A program made the position numbers and the translations under genes. A stretch of DNA of 64,000 bases from Mucilaginibacter boryungensis. GTDB taxonomy: Bacteria; Bacteroidota; Bacteroidia; Sphingobacteriales; Sphingobacteriaceae. Positions 27,328 to 37,268 of this stretch are shown here, piece after piece (positions within the stretch are counted from its first letter, which is position 1; each line of letters starts with the position of its first letter). The stretch covers positions 1,984,001 to 2,048,000 of the forward strand of contig NZ_JADFFM010000001.1 in assembly GCF_015221995.1 (NCBI RefSeq). Direction: 5' to 3'. The notes under the pieces are model-generated. The model did not search any database. It saw only the letters and a program-made list of their open reading frames with translations, and had not been told where the DNA came from.

Positions 27328-28602
27328 ATGCAGATAGAGAAATATAAAATAGACGAGGCTAACAACCAGCAAGCTGCCGCACATCAGCGCAAGTTTGATT
27401 TTGTAGCCGAAGGCGTTGCCAATCTTGATGAAGTGATGGGCAAACTGGCCGAATTTAATATTGCTATACCAAGCTGGGCATTGGGCACAGGCGGCACCCG
27501 CTTTGGCCGTTTTTCAGGTGGTGGCGAACCACGTTCGTTAGAAGAAAAAATTGAGGATATTGGCGTGCTGCACGCGCTTAACCGTTCAAGCGGCGCTATA
27601 TCTTTGCATATTCCATGGGATATCCCAAAAGACGCGAAAGCTATTAAAGCCTTAGCCGCTCAGCATGGCCTGCGCTTTGACGCCATGAACTCTAATACGT
27701 TCCAGGATCAGGCAAATCAGCCGTTAAGTTATAAGTTTGGTTCTTTGCAGCACGTAGATAAAAACGTGCGCAAACAAGCGGTTGAGCACAACATTGAAGT
27801 AATTAAACAAGGGATTGAGTTGGGCTCAAACGCGTTAACCGTTTGGTTGGCCGACGGCTCAAGTTTCCCTGGTCAGTTAAATTTCCGCAAGGCTTTTGAA
27901 AATACTTACGAAAGTTTACAAGAAATATACGCGGCTATGCCAGACGATTGGAAAATGTATTTGGAATACAAATGCTACGAGCCAAACTTCTATTCAACTA
28001 CAGTAGCCGATTGGGGCCAATCGTTATTGTATGTAAACAAGCTGGGGCCTAAAGCTTATACTTTGGTCGATTTAGGTCACCACCTGCCGAACGCCAACAT
28101 CGAACAAATAGTTTCACTATTGCTAATGGAAGGTAAACTGGCTGGTTTCCACTTTAACGATTCGAAATATGGTGATGATGACCTGACTGTAGGCAGCATT
28201 AACCCATACCAGTTGTTCCTGATATTTAACGAGCTGGTTGAAGGCATGGATGCCCGCGGCATGAACCACGCTAACGACCTGGGTTGGATGATTGATGCAT
28301 CGCACAACGTTAAAGACCCTATTGAAGACCTGTTACAGTCGGTAGAAGCGATTAAAATTGCTTACGCCCAGGCTTTATTGGTTGATAAGAAAAAATTGGT
28401 TCAGGCGCAGCTAAATAACGATGCGGCCCTGGCGCAGGAAGTATTACAACAAGCCTACCGTACAGATGTACGCCCTCTGGTAGCCGAATCACGTTTACGT
28501 GCAGGCGGCGCGTTAGATCCAATTGGCGCATTCCGTGACATGCAGGTAAGAAGCAATTTAATTAAAGAACGCGGTGAGAAAACCGTTGCAACCGGTTTAT
28601 AA
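27328..28602 (+). CDS. rhaI: L-rhamnose isomerase (RhaI type)
   Basis: A 424-residue cytoplasmic TIM-barrel isomerase that converts L-rhamnose to L-rhamnulose. The metal-site regions are readable: YLEYKCYEPNFYST, TLVDLGHHLPNANIEQI and GFHFNDSKYGDDDLTVGS, with Glu, Asp and His ligands typical of the xylose-isomerase-like fold. It belongs to the Pseudomonas/Bacteroidota RhaI group, not the E. coli RhaA group. Its stop codon overlaps the ATG of rhaB by one base, so the two are translationally coupled. Confidence 0.94.
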   Translation: MQIEKYKIDEANNQQAAAHQRKFDFVAEGVANLDEVMGKLAEFNIAIPSWALGTGGTRFGRFSGGGEPRSLEEKIEDIGVLHALNRSSGAISLHIPWDIPKDAKAIKALAAQHGLRFDAMNSNTFQDQANQPLSYKFGSLQHVDKNVRKQAVEHNIEVIKQGIELGSNALTVWLADGSSFPGQLNFRKAFENTYESLQEIYAAMPDDWKMYLEYKCYEPNFYSTTVADWGQSLLYVNKLGPKAYTLVDLGHHLPNANIEQIVSLLLMEGKLAGFHFNDSKYGDDDLTVGSINPYQLFLIFNELVEGMDARGMNHANDLGWMIDASHNVKDPIEDLLQSVEAIKIAYAQALLVDKKKLVQAQLNNDAALAQEVLQQAYRTDVRPLVAESRLRAGGALDPIGAFRDMQVRSNLIKERGEKTVATGL

Positions 28603-29984
28603 TGACAAGTATACCCGTAATAGCAATTTTTGATATAGGAAAAACGAACAAAAAGTTTTTCCTGATCAATGAGTATTACAAAATTGTGCTGGAGCGTACT
28701 ACTGCTTTCGCGGAAACAACCGATGATGATGGCGACCCCTGCGAGGATGTGGCCATGATGAAGCAATGGGTAGCCGATACTTTGCACGATGCTTTATCAC
28801 AAAAAAAGTTCGATATCCAGGCTATAAATTTTTCTACCTATGGCGCCAGCTTTGTACACCTGGACAAGAATAATGAAGTTACCGCGCCGCTATGTAATTA
28901 TCTGAAGGATTTCCCTGAAGATCTGAAACAAGAGTTTTATAGCAAGCACGGGGGCGAAGCCAGGATAGCCCAGGAAACAGCATCGCCGGTTTTGGGTAAC
29001 CTTAACTCGGGCATGCAGTTATACCGCATTAAGTATCGCAAACCTGAGTTATTCGATCGAATAAAATATTCATTGCATTTGCCGCAATATTTAAATCATT
29101 TGGTAACGGGCAAATACTATTCGGATATTACCAGCATTGGCTGCCACACGCAACTGTGGGATTTTAAAAAGAACACTTATCACGATTGGGTTTACCAGGA
29201 ACATATCGACAGGATATTGGCGCCGATATTCCCTTCGGATAAAGTAGACGTGCTGGAAATTGAGGGACATCCGCGCGCGGTGGGGGTAGGCTTGCACGAT
29301 AGTTCGGCTGCGCTGATACCTTATCTGGCCAATTTTGCCGAACCGTTTGTGTTAATATCTACCGGTACCTGGTGTATTAGCCTGAATCCGTTCAATAATA
29401 ACGTACTTACACCTGATGAGCTAACTAAGGATTGCCTATGCTATATGGAATACCATGGCAGGCCGGTAAAAGCTTCAAGGTTGTTTGCGGGTAACGAACA
29501 CGAACAGCAAACCAAACGTTTAGCAGCCCATTTTGATAAGCCCGGCTTCTACTATAAATTGGTAGCGTACGATCCGGACCTGGTGCCATCGGCGCAAGCG
29601 GTAACTACTAATGGTGCCGATCAGCCATTGTTAAAGCAATCGGCCTTTGTAGACCGCGACCTGAATACCTTTAAAACCTACGAAGAAGCCTATCATTGCC
29701 TGATAGCCGACATAATGCAGCAACAAAAAGCATCTACAGACTTGGCTATCCAGGATACGCAGGTGAAACGCATTTTTGTAGATGGCGGGTTCAGTAAAAA
29801 TCCTATCTATATGAATTTGCTGGCCAAGGCCTTCCCTCATTTCGAGGTGTATGCTGCTTCTGTTGCGCAAGCTACGGCTATTGGCGCCGCGCTTGCTATT
29901 CATAAATACTGGAACAATAAACCATTACCAGCCGATATGATCGAGCTGAAATACTATGCAGTCGCACAAAATATTGAAATATGA
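28602..29984 (+). CDS. rhaB: L-rhamnulokinase (FGGY family)
   Basis: A 460-residue cytoplasmic sugar kinase that phosphorylates L-rhamnulose at C1. FGGY features: the N-terminal phosphate loop FDIGKTNKKFF (about 9-19), STGTWCISLNPF (from Ser253) and the second ATP-site motif VDGGFSKNP (about 394). The substrate is assigned mainly from context between rhaI and the rest of the rhamnose pathway, since FGGY kinases differ in specificity. It starts inside the rhaI stop codon. Confidence 0.92.
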   Translation: MTSIPVIAIFDIGKTNKKFFLINEYYKIVLERTTAFAETTDDDGDPCEDVAMMKQWVADTLHDALSQKKFDIQAINFSTYGASFVHLDKNNEVTAPLCNYLKDFPEDLKQEFYSKHGGEARIAQETASPVLGNLNSGMQLYRIKYRKPELFDRIKYSLHLPQYLNHLVTGKYYSDITSIGCHTQLWDFKKNTYHDWVYQEHIDRILAPIFPSDKVDVLEIEGHPRAVGVGLHDSSAALIPYLANFAEPFVLISTGTWCISLNPFNNNVLTPDELTKDCLCYMEYHGRPVKASRLFAGNEHEQQTKRLAAHFDKPGFYYKLVAYDPDLVPSAQAVTTNGADQPLLKQSAFVDRDLNTFKTYEEAYHCLIADIMQQQKASTDLAIQDTQVKRIFVDGGFSKNPIYMNLLAKAFPHFEVYAASVAQATAIGAALAIHKYWNNKPLPADMIELKYYAVAQNIEI

Positions 29985-30018
29985 TGCGAGTCATTTTTTA
30001 AATCCCGGGGGCAAACAC

Positions 30019-33000
30019 ATGTTGTTTGCCTTTTTATTTAGCGGGATTTTTCAGTTACTTGCTATTGCAGCTCACGGTCAGCAACCCGCGCGCTTATGGC
30101 ATGGTATTGAACGCGAAATACGTTACCATCCAGATGGACAGGATTTTGTAATTCAGAATGGTAAGCGCCGCTTTAATCGCGCGTTATACGGTACTAACAC
30201 CGCTTTCCGTGTTGAAGCCGGCGACCTGCCCGAATTTGCTTTGTATCTGCCGGGCATGGGCGGTAATTTAAAGTTTGGCTTAGTTAGCGGCGATAAAAGC
30301 AAATGGTTGATCAATGCCGCATCTATTGAAGCCCGTTACCGACCCGGGACAATGATCTATAAAATTAAAGACGAGTTATTGGGCGGGGGTGTATTAAACA
30401 TCCAGGTACTTGCAGGGGCCGACGATGAAAATATCATTGTCAAAGCAACATTATTAAATACCAGCAAACCGGTAAAACTATTATGGGCATTTGGTGGCGC
30501 CACGGGTAAAAAAATCTCGCGTGATGGCGATATTGGCGCCGACCCGGAATCATCATTTTATCTGCAACCCGATTACTGCAAGGGCAACGTTTACACCACC
30601 GGTGAACAACAATTTACACTCAATTTTAGCGGCAAAGCCTTAAGCGAAACCGGACGATATGAAATTGACCACACCGGTACGGCAGCAAAAACTGAATCAG
30701 TGACCAAAAATGTGGTATACGGCATTTATCCCGCATCAACACAAATACATATTGCTGACGCGAACGCGCAGGAATCACCATTGCAATTGTTCAATTCCAA
30801 AGGCGGGGAACTGCCTGTGATTACCGGTGTGACGGAGGCCATAGCTGGTAAAGACTTGTATTGGGCAATCCAAAACGGAAAAAGTCTGAATTCCGCTAAT
30901 CCTGCGCAATTATTCACAAAATCAGAACAAAATCGCCAAAAACTTGCTTCCCGTGTTACTGTTAAAACACCTGATCCATATATCAACACGCTGGGCGGTG
31001 CATTGAGTATTGCGGCTGATGGTATCTGGGAAAGCCCCTCGTATATGCATGGAGCAGTGGCCTGGCGCATGCGTTTACCCGCCTGGCGCGGGCCCTATGT
31101 GGCCGATCCGCTGGGTTGGCACGATAGGGCATGGTCGCATTTTAGCAGTTATGCCCTCTCGCAAATAACCGAACCACTTACCGGCCCCGTTGTAGCAGAT
31201 ACTGCTTTACATTTAGCAAGACAGAAGGAAGAATTGGGGACATCCATGTTCAGCAGTGGCTATATCAGCCGTAACCCTGGTGGTAAAATAGTGCCTCACC
31301 ACTACGATATGAACCTGGTTTATATTGATGAACTGCTAAATCATTTTAAATGGACGGGTAATTTAGAAGAGGTTAAAAAGCTTTGGCCAACCATTAAACG
31401 CTCATTGGCCTGGGAGAAACGCAATTACGATGCTGACGGTGATGGTTTATATGATGCCTATTGCGCCATTTGGGCAAGCGATGCCCTGCAATATAGCGGC
31501 GGCGGGGTAACACATTCATCGGCTTATAACTATCGCGCCAACCGTGATGCCGCTTATTTGGCCAAACTTGTCGGCGAGGACCCAAAGCCTTACGAGCAGG
31601 AGGCTGCGCATATTCTTAATGCTATTAATAAACAATTATGGATTTCATCCACGGGTAGTTATGCTGAATATAAAGACCTGCTTGGTGAAAAACTATTACA
31701 TCCATCAGCGGGATTGTGGACGGTTTACCACGCAATAGATTCGCAAGTGCCTGATGCTTTTCAAACCTACCAGGCTTTACGATATGTAGATACACGTATT
31801 CCGCATATTCCGGTTATTGCCAAGGGTTTAACGGGTGATAATCACCTATTGTCTACTACAAACTGGGAACCGTATGATTGGTCGTTGAACAATGTTGTGA
31901 TGGCCGAGAACCTGCATACTGCCCTGGCTTATTGGCAAGGTAACCGCGCAGAAGATGCTTATCAATTGTGGCGCAGCGCCATCATCGAAAGTATGTATTT
32001 GGGTGCCAGTCCGGGTAACTTTCAGCAGATATCTTTTTACGATGCCGTGCGTGGCGAACTATACCGCGATTTTGGCGATCCGATTGGAATGGCTGCGCGT
32101 TCGCTGGTTGAAGGGTTGTTTGGTATCCGGCCGGATCTATTGCATAATACAGTTGTTATTAAACCTGGTTTCCCTGCCGGGTGGGATCATGCGTCGTTGG
32201 AAATACCTGATGTGAGATTTGATTTTAAGCGCAGTGGTAACATCGATGCTTACAGCATTATCCCAGCATTTCAAAAGCAAGCTGATCTGCAATTTGAAAT
32301 TCCTGCACGATTTGATCGTATAACGGCTATAACTATAAACGGTAAGGTAGTGAAATGGACAGTAGCCGGTGAGGCAGTTGGTCAGCCCATATTAAAGATA
32401 TATGCTGGCAGACTTAACAAATACAATATTAAAGTTATCTGGAGAGGAACTAAGATAAAACCCTCGAATGAGCCGAAAGCAGGGGCAAAGGTGTTCGACC
32501 CGCAGAACGTTTATCATCAGACGAACATTGTTAATGGTAGTCATACTTATTTTTATCAGCATAAGCAGGGATTATTTACATGGTGGCAACCAGTAAACAA
32601 AACAATTACAGACACTGTTAAACATTTGGCTACTCAAGTTTGGGTAGCTAAAGGCTTTAAATCAGAATTGATTGATCTGAAACCTTACTTCAATGATAAA
32701 GTCACCAATATTTTCAAAAATCAATATTTATCCCCACGACCGAAATCGCCAACGTTACAGTTACCTACGCAGGGGATAGGTAACTGGGCATACCCGTTGG
32801 TTACGGCTAATATTGACGATAGTGGTTTAAAAAAAGCCGTTATTAATGGCGTGTTTACTATCCCGCAAGGCATACCGTTTGCCACATCTGCTGGCAATGA
32901 GAAAAACATCCTGTTCACATCACAATGGGATAACTTTCCAAAACAGGTAACTGTGCCATTATCGGGCAAAGCCGCACACGCTTATTTCCTGATGGCAGGA

Positions 33001-33378
33001 TCGACCAATCCAATGCAATCGAGAATGGTAAACGGCACTATTACTGTAACTTATACCGATGGAGCTAAATCTATACTTGAATTGAAAAACCCTGAAAACT
33101 GGTGGCCTATAGAGCAGGATTGCATGAATGATGGCTTCGCCTTTAACACAAATGCGCCGAAACCTTTACGCGTGCATTTAAAAACCGGCGAGGTAACAGC
33201 AGATGTGAAGAAGTACAGCAGCATAAAAGGGTTTAGTAATACCGCTATTGATGGCGGCGCGGCAACTGTGCTGGACCTGCCGCTGGATAAAACAAAAGAA
33301 TTAAAAAGCCTGACACTTGCCACGCATACTAACGATGTGGTGATAGGGCTAATGGCAATAACATTGATAAGGGAATAA
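30019..33378 (+). CDS. DUF4450-like secreted six-hairpin glycosidase
   Basis: A 1119-residue exported protein. The first segment (IEREIRYHPDGQDFVIQNGKRRFNRALYGTN, from about residue 29) resembles DUF4450. The middle (about 340-760) has the helical-barrel wording of (alpha/alpha)6 glycosidases: AWRGPYVADPLGWHDRAWSH, HHYDMNLVYIDELLNHFKWTG, ENYD-like WEKRNYDADGDGLYDAY and GLFGIRPD. Beta-rich domains follow to the end. Such proteins occur in Bacteroidota pectin loci; the exact bond cleaved is not known to me. I prefer the ATG at 30019, which opens a signal sequence (MLFAFLFSGIFQLLAIAAHG); an in-frame ATG at 29956 lies inside rhaB and would add 21 mostly polar residues. It is in line with the rhamnose genes, so its product is probably rhamnose or a rhamnose-linked sugar. 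Confidence 0.78.
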   Translation: MLFAFLFSGIFQLLAIAAHGQQPARLWHGIEREIRYHPDGQDFVIQNGKRRFNRALYGTNTAFRVEAGDLPEFALYLPGMGGNLKFGLVSGDKSKWLINAASIEARYRPGTMIYKIKDELLGGGVLNIQVLAGADDENIIVKATLLNTSKPVKLLWAFGGATGKKISRDGDIGADPESSFYLQPDYCKGNVYTTGEQQFTLNFSGKALSETGRYEIDHTGTAAKTESVTKNVVYGIYPASTQIHIADANAQESPLQLFNSKGGELPVITGVTEAIAGKDLYWAIQNGKSLNSANPAQLFTKSEQNRQKLASRVTVKTPDPYINTLGGALSIAADGIWESPSYMHGAVAWRMRLPAWRGPYVADPLGWHDRAWSHFSSYALSQITEPLTGPVVADTALHLARQKEELGTSMFSSGYISRNPGGKIVPHHYDMNLVYIDELLNHFKWTGNLEEVKKLWPTIKRSLAWEKRNYDADGDGLYDAYCAIWASDALQYSGGGVTHSSAYNYRANRDAAYLAKLVGEDPKPYEQEAAHILNAINKQLWISSTGSYAEYKDLLGEKLLHPSAGLWTVYHAIDSQVPDAFQTYQALRYVDTRIPHIPVIAKGLTGDNHLLSTTNWEPYDWSLNNVVMAENLHTALAYWQGNRAEDAYQLWRSAIIESMYLGASPGNFQQISFYDAVRGELYRDFGDPIGMAARSLVEGLFGIRPDLLHNTVVIKPGFPAGWDHASLEIPDVRFDFKRSGNIDAYSIIPAFQKQADLQFEIPARFDRITAITINGKVVKWTVAGEAVGQPILKIYAGRLNKYNIKVIWRGTKIKPSNEPKAGAKVFDPQNVYHQTNIVNGSHTYFYQHKQGLFTWWQPVNKTITDTVKHLATQVWVAKGFKSELIDLKPYFNDKVTNIFKNQYLSPRPKSPTLQLPTQGIGNWAYPLVTANIDDSGLKKAVINGVFTIPQGIPFATSAGNEKNILFTSQWDNFPKQVTVPLSGKAAHAYFLMAGSTNPMQSRMVNGTITVTYTDGAKSILELKNPENWWPIEQDCMNDGFAFNTNAPKPLRVHLKTGEVTADVKKYSSIKGFSNTAIDGGAATVLDLPLDKTKELKSLTLATHTNDVVIGLMAITLIRE

Positions 33379-33382
33379 TACT

Positions 33383-34984
33383 ATGAAAAAACTATTTATT
33401 ATCACCATCCTGGCGGCATGTGCTTTTATGGCATCGGCACAGAAAACCGCTAAAAAACCAAATATTATCATCATCCTGGCCGATGATATGGGCTATTCCG
33501 ATATCAACTGTTTCGGTTCGGATATTCAAACACCCAATATTAATGATTTGGCCAAAACGGGTTTGGTAATGACACAGTTTTACAATGCCTCGCGCTGCTG
33601 TCCGTCGCGTGCTTCGCTGCTGACAGGTTTATACCAGCATCAGGCAGGCGTAGGTGATATGGTAAATACCCGAAAAGAGCCAGCTTACCAGGGCTATCTG
33701 AACCATAACTGTGTAACCATTGCCGAGGCTTTAAAAGCAGGCGGCTATAACACTTATATGGCCGGTAAATGGCATGTAGGCACCGCGCCCGAAAACTGGC
33801 CGGTTAAACGCGGGTTCGATCATTATTTTGGTTTGATAGATGGTGCAGGCAGTTATTTCAATCCAACGGCTTCATATCGCCCTAACCAGCACTTAACTGT
33901 AGCGCTGGATGATAAGCCATTTACACCCGGCCCGAATTGGTATTCGACTGATAATTATGCCGATTATGCGGTGAAATACATTAAAGACAACAAGGGTACC
34001 GGCAAGCCATTCTTTTTGTACATGGCGTTTACCAGTCCGCACTGGCCTTTGCAGGCTTTGCCCGAAGATATTGCCAAATACAAAGGCAAATTTATGAAAG
34101 GCTGGGATGTATTACGTGAAGAGCGCCTGAAAAAGATGATTGCCCTGGGTATTGTACCAAAAGATACCAAGCTATCGCCGCGTGATAAAAACGTGCCGGA
34201 ATGGAACTCGTTGACCGATGCTGAGAAGGTAGATTTTGATGATAAGATGGCGGTATATTCAGCTATGGTAGATAGGATGGATCAGAACATTGGCCGCATC
34301 CGCAAAGCGCTGAAGGAAACTGGTGTTGATCAGAATACCCTGATCATGTTCTTGTCGGATAACGGTGCCAGCAGCGAATACACCAAAGGTAACGGCTTCC
34401 TGCCCGAGATCATCGCGGCCAGTAAAAAACCAGCCAGCGACCCGACATCATTTACTACCTACGGTTTCCCCGGGGCTAACGTGAGTAATACACCGCTGCG
34501 TCTGTTCAAACACTGGGAATATGAGGGCGGCACAGCAACACCATTCATCGCCAACGCGCCGTCTATTATTAAAAAACATATGCAAACCGACCAGCCGGGA
34601 CACTTGATAGATTTGATGGCTACCTGCCTGGATATTGCCGGTGTGCCATACCCTAAAACTTATAATGGAAATGCCATTACTCCAACCGAGGGGGTTAGCT
34701 TATTACCGTTGATGCAAGGCAAGAACTGGCAAGGAAATAAAGCGCTGTTCTTTGAGCACGAAGGCAACCGCGCAGTACGCCAGGGCGATTGGAAACTTGT
34801 ATCGCAATACCCTGAAAATCAATGGGCGCTGTACAACATAAAAACAGATAGAGCAGAATTAAACGACTTAAGTACCCAATACCCCGAGCGCGTTAAGCAA
34901 ATGGAGGCCCTTTATAACGAATGGGCGCCGCGGGCAGGGGTAGTGCCTTTTGAAAAATTGGGCAAGGGCAAGGGGGATATGTGA
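33383..34984 (+). CDS. Secreted S1-family sulfatase
   Basis: A 533-residue exported sulfatase (signal peptide to about residue 19, MASAQ). Family hallmarks: NIIIILADDMGYSDINCFG with the metal-binding Asp pair, the formylglycine motif C-C-P-S-R at 72-76 (Cys72 is the residue to be converted), LTGLYQHQAGVG, the Lys/His motif MAGKWHVG and MFLSDNGASSEY. It hydrolyses sulfate esters from glycans, probably in the periplasm. Starting four bases after the DUF4450-like gene, it is the last gene of the rhamnose operon. No sulfatase-maturating enzyme is encoded nearby. Confidence 0.92.
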   Translation: MKKLFIITILAACAFMASAQKTAKKPNIIIILADDMGYSDINCFGSDIQTPNINDLAKTGLVMTQFYNASRCCPSRASLLTGLYQHQAGVGDMVNTRKEPAYQGYLNHNCVTIAEALKAGGYNTYMAGKWHVGTAPENWPVKRGFDHYFGLIDGAGSYFNPTASYRPNQHLTVALDDKPFTPGPNWYSTDNYADYAVKYIKDNKGTGKPFFLYMAFTSPHWPLQALPEDIAKYKGKFMKGWDVLREERLKKMIALGIVPKDTKLSPRDKNVPEWNSLTDAEKVDFDDKMAVYSAMVDRMDQNIGRIRKALKETGVDQNTLIMFLSDNGASSEYTKGNGFLPEIIAASKKPASDPTSFTTYGFPGANVSNTPLRLFKHWEYEGGTATPFIANAPSIIKKHMQTDQPGHLIDLMATCLDIAGVPYPKTYNGNAITPTEGVSLLPLMQGKNWQGNKALFFEHEGNRAVRQGDWKLVSQYPENQWALYNIKTDRAELNDLSTQYPERVKQMEALYNEWAPRAGVVPFEKLGKGKGDM

Positions 34985-35072
34985 TCTTCTCAAATCGGGT
35001 TACTGTAATGGCTATTTTAAAGATGGATAAATATTATCGTGATGAATTTGTTACATAATTAAGGGTGTTATG

Positions 35073-35117
35073 CAGGATAGCACAGGATGCTCAATATAAC
35101 AGCATGGCATAACTTTA
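35073..35117 (+). promoter_or_regulatory. CAGGA direct-repeat operator and -7 box before the acetylesterase operon
   Basis: CAGGA occurs at 35073-35077 and 35083-35087. TAACTTTA (35110-35117) begins 27 bases after the start of the second repeat and matches TAnnTTTG except the last base. No TTTG is present at -33. The first gene starts 49 bases after the box. Confidence 0.7.
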
Positions 35118-35166
35118 AAATTGTATAAACCGTCAATTTACAGTATCCAATTAACCTGTTAACCCT

Positions 35167-36063
35167 ATGCTGATGCGATCATCTTTAAAGATCATATTGT
35201 CAATACTATGCCTGTCTGTTTCTGCACAATTATTTGCGCAGGATGTAAAAACCAGCTTTAAATTCGATTTTGGCAGCGGGAAGGCGGCTAAGAGCTACAC
35301 CAAAATTACACCGCAGGATACCACAGCCGATAAAACTGGGTATGGGTTCGACTTCGGTTCAAAGGTTACAGCGGTTGTTCGCGACGCGAAAAAATCACTC
35401 ACCGGCGATTATATCACCAGCGATAAACCGTTCTATTTTTCAGTAAACATACCCGAAGGGAATTATAAGGTTACTGTTACGTTGGGCGATATCAAGGGTA
35501 CAAGCACGGCAACAGTAAAGGCCGAATCGCGCAGATTGATGCTGGAAAAAGTACAAACCAGCAACGATACTAAAAAGATCAGTTTTATAGTCAACATCCG
35601 CAAGCCGCAAATAAGTACCGGTGGCGAAGTGCGCCGTAACCCGCGCGAGATTGGTAAATACGATTGGGACGACAAGCTAACCCTTGAATTTAACGACACC
35701 CAGCCCTGTGTTGACGCGGTAGAAATCGAAAAGGTTGACGACCAGATCACCATCTTCCTTGCAGGCAACTCAACCGTTGTTGACCAGGATGAAGAACCCT
35801 GGTGCGCCTGGGGGCAAATGATCACACGCTTTTTGAAACCGGGGGTCGCAGTTGCCGATCACGCGGAATCGGGGCTTACCCTGGGAAGTTTTTTAGGCAG
35901 CCACCGATTGGATAAGGTGTTAAGTGTAGCAAAACCTGGTGATTACTTGTTTATTGAATTCGGTCATAACGATCAGAAAGAAAAAGGCCCTAATGATGGC
36001 GCCTGGAAATCATACACTGAAAGGTTCAAAACTTTCATCATCGCGCCCGGGAAAAGCAAATGA
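35167..36063 (+). pseudogene. Rhamnogalacturonan acetylesterase (CE12/SGNH), N-terminal part of a frame-disrupted gene
   Basis: A 298-residue frame with a signal peptide (to about residue 25, LFAQ), an N-terminal beta-sandwich domain (about 28-190, FKFDFGSG...AVEIEKV) and the front of an SGNH esterase: AGNSTVVDQ with the nucleophile Ser202, HAESGLTLGSF (block II) and FIEFGHNDQ (block III). It then stops at TGA 36061-36063. The catalytic Asp/His block is missing and is found in the next frame (36060-36500), where homology-like residues AREKQMIPVIVTS begin before its ATG. So one gene has probably lost one base near 36035-36050, unless this is a sequencing error or a real split. The product would deacetylate rhamnogalacturonan. 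Confidence 0.75.
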
Positions 36064-36500
36064 TCCCGGTAATTGTCACCTCGACTGCCCGCCGCGAATT
36101 TAATGATAGCGGAAAAGTCGTAAATACCCTTGGCGATTTCCCCGCCGCTGCACGCAAGGTGGCCAAAGATATGAACGTTGCCCTGATTGACTTAAATGCC
36201 ATGACCACTAAGTTTTATGAAGCTTTAGGCAAAGAAGGTTCAACAAAAGCGTTGGTGCATTATCCTGCTAACACATTCCCCGGACAAACAAAGGCATTGG
36301 CGGATAATACACACTTTAACAGTTATGGTGCTTATGAGATAGCCAAATGTGTAATGGAGGGTATTAAAAGCAATCATTTAGGGATTGAAAAATATATTAT
36401 AGACAAATCAACGTTCGATCCATCGCATCCTGATCCGGTAGAAAGTTTCAGTGTACCGCCCAGCCCTAAATGGAGTAACGTAAAACCAGCGGGAAATTGA
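36060..36500 (+). pseudogene. Rhamnogalacturonan acetylesterase (CE12/SGNH), C-terminal part of the frame-disrupted gene
   Basis: A 146-residue frame beginning with an ATG that overlaps the upstream TGA as ATGA. It carries the rest of the SGNH fold: IPVIVTSTARREF and the block V motif DNTHFN, with Asp82 and His85 of the catalytic triad. It has no signal peptide and no nucleophile, so on its own it could not be an active esterase. The ATGA overlap leaves room for coupled translation into a two-chain enzyme, but a frameshift is simpler. It ends in TGA, sharing one base with the next start (TGATG). Confidence 0.72.
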
Positions 36501-37249
36501 TGAAAATAATTGCTTACATATTACTGGTGATGTTTGGATGCTGCATGTATGCCCAAGCACAGGGAATAAAGAAACCTATCCCCGATAAATTGGTGGTACT
36601 TACTTTTGATGATGCTGTTTTAAGTCATTACACAAACGTGGCGCCGTTACTAAAAAAATATGGTTTTACAGCCACTTTTTTTGTGTGCGAGTTTGGCGGC
36701 AAGCCCGATTTTAGTGATAAAACCAAATACATGAGCTGGGAGCAGGTTGCCGAACTCAGCAAAATGGGTTTTGAAATAGGCAACCATACCTGGCATCATA
36801 CGCATGTAAATAAGATTATTGACGAGAAACTAAACTCGGAGCTAAGTTACATAGAGCAAAAATTTGATGAGTACCATATCCCTAAGCCCGTAAGCTTTGC
36901 ATACCCGGGCTATGATACCAGTCGCCGGGCAATTGAAGTTCTTAAAAAGAAGGGCTACAAGTTTGCCCGCGGCGGATGGGATAGGGTATATGACCCAAAA
37001 ACCGACGAGCCAATGCTGATGCCAGGCTATACCACCCACAGTGAAAAAGCCGATGCTGCCTACGATATTTTAAAACAAGCTAAAGGTGGCAAAATAGCTG
37101 TGCTAACTATCCACGGCGTGCCGGATGATGCGCATCCCTGGGTAACTACCTCGGTTGAGATTTTTGAAGGTTACCTGAAGTTTCTGAAAGAGAACCATTA
37201 CAAAGTGATCGCCATGCGCGACCTGAATAAATATGTTGTTACCAATTGA
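36500..37249 (+). CDS. Secreted polysaccharide deacetylase (NodB/CE4-like)
   Basis: A 249-residue exported protein (signal peptide to about residue 20, YAQAQ) with a NodB homology fold. Motif 1 is LTFDDAV (Asp pair), motif 2 GNHTWHHTH (the metal-binding H-x3-H), motif 3 FAYPGYDTSRR, and a late LTIHGVPDD with the catalytic-type His. It is a metal-dependent carbohydrate de-N- or de-O-acetylase. Given its place directly after the acetylesterase gene it most likely removes O-acetyl groups from pectin, but the substrate is inferred. The start is the ATG at 36500, overlapping the preceding stop. Confidence 0.87.
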   Translation: MKIIAYILLVMFGCCMYAQAQGIKKPIPDKLVVLTFDDAVLSHYTNVAPLLKKYGFTATFFVCEFGGKPDFSDKTKYMSWEQVAELSKMGFEIGNHTWHHTHVNKIIDEKLNSELSYIEQKFDEYHIPKPVSFAYPGYDTSRRAIEVLKKKGYKFARGGWDRVYDPKTDEPMLMPGYTTHSEKADAAYDILKQAKGGKIAVLTIHGVPDDAHPWVTTSVEIFEGYLKFLKENHYKVIAMRDLNKYVVTN

Positions 37250-37268
37250 ACCTGAATAAATTGACCAT

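Noticed and set aside
36035..36063. Programmed -1 ribosomal frameshift at the split acetylesterase
   Set aside because: No X-XXY-YYZ heptamer exists in the zero frame, and no downstream stimulatory hairpin was evident. A base deletion or sequencing error is simpler.
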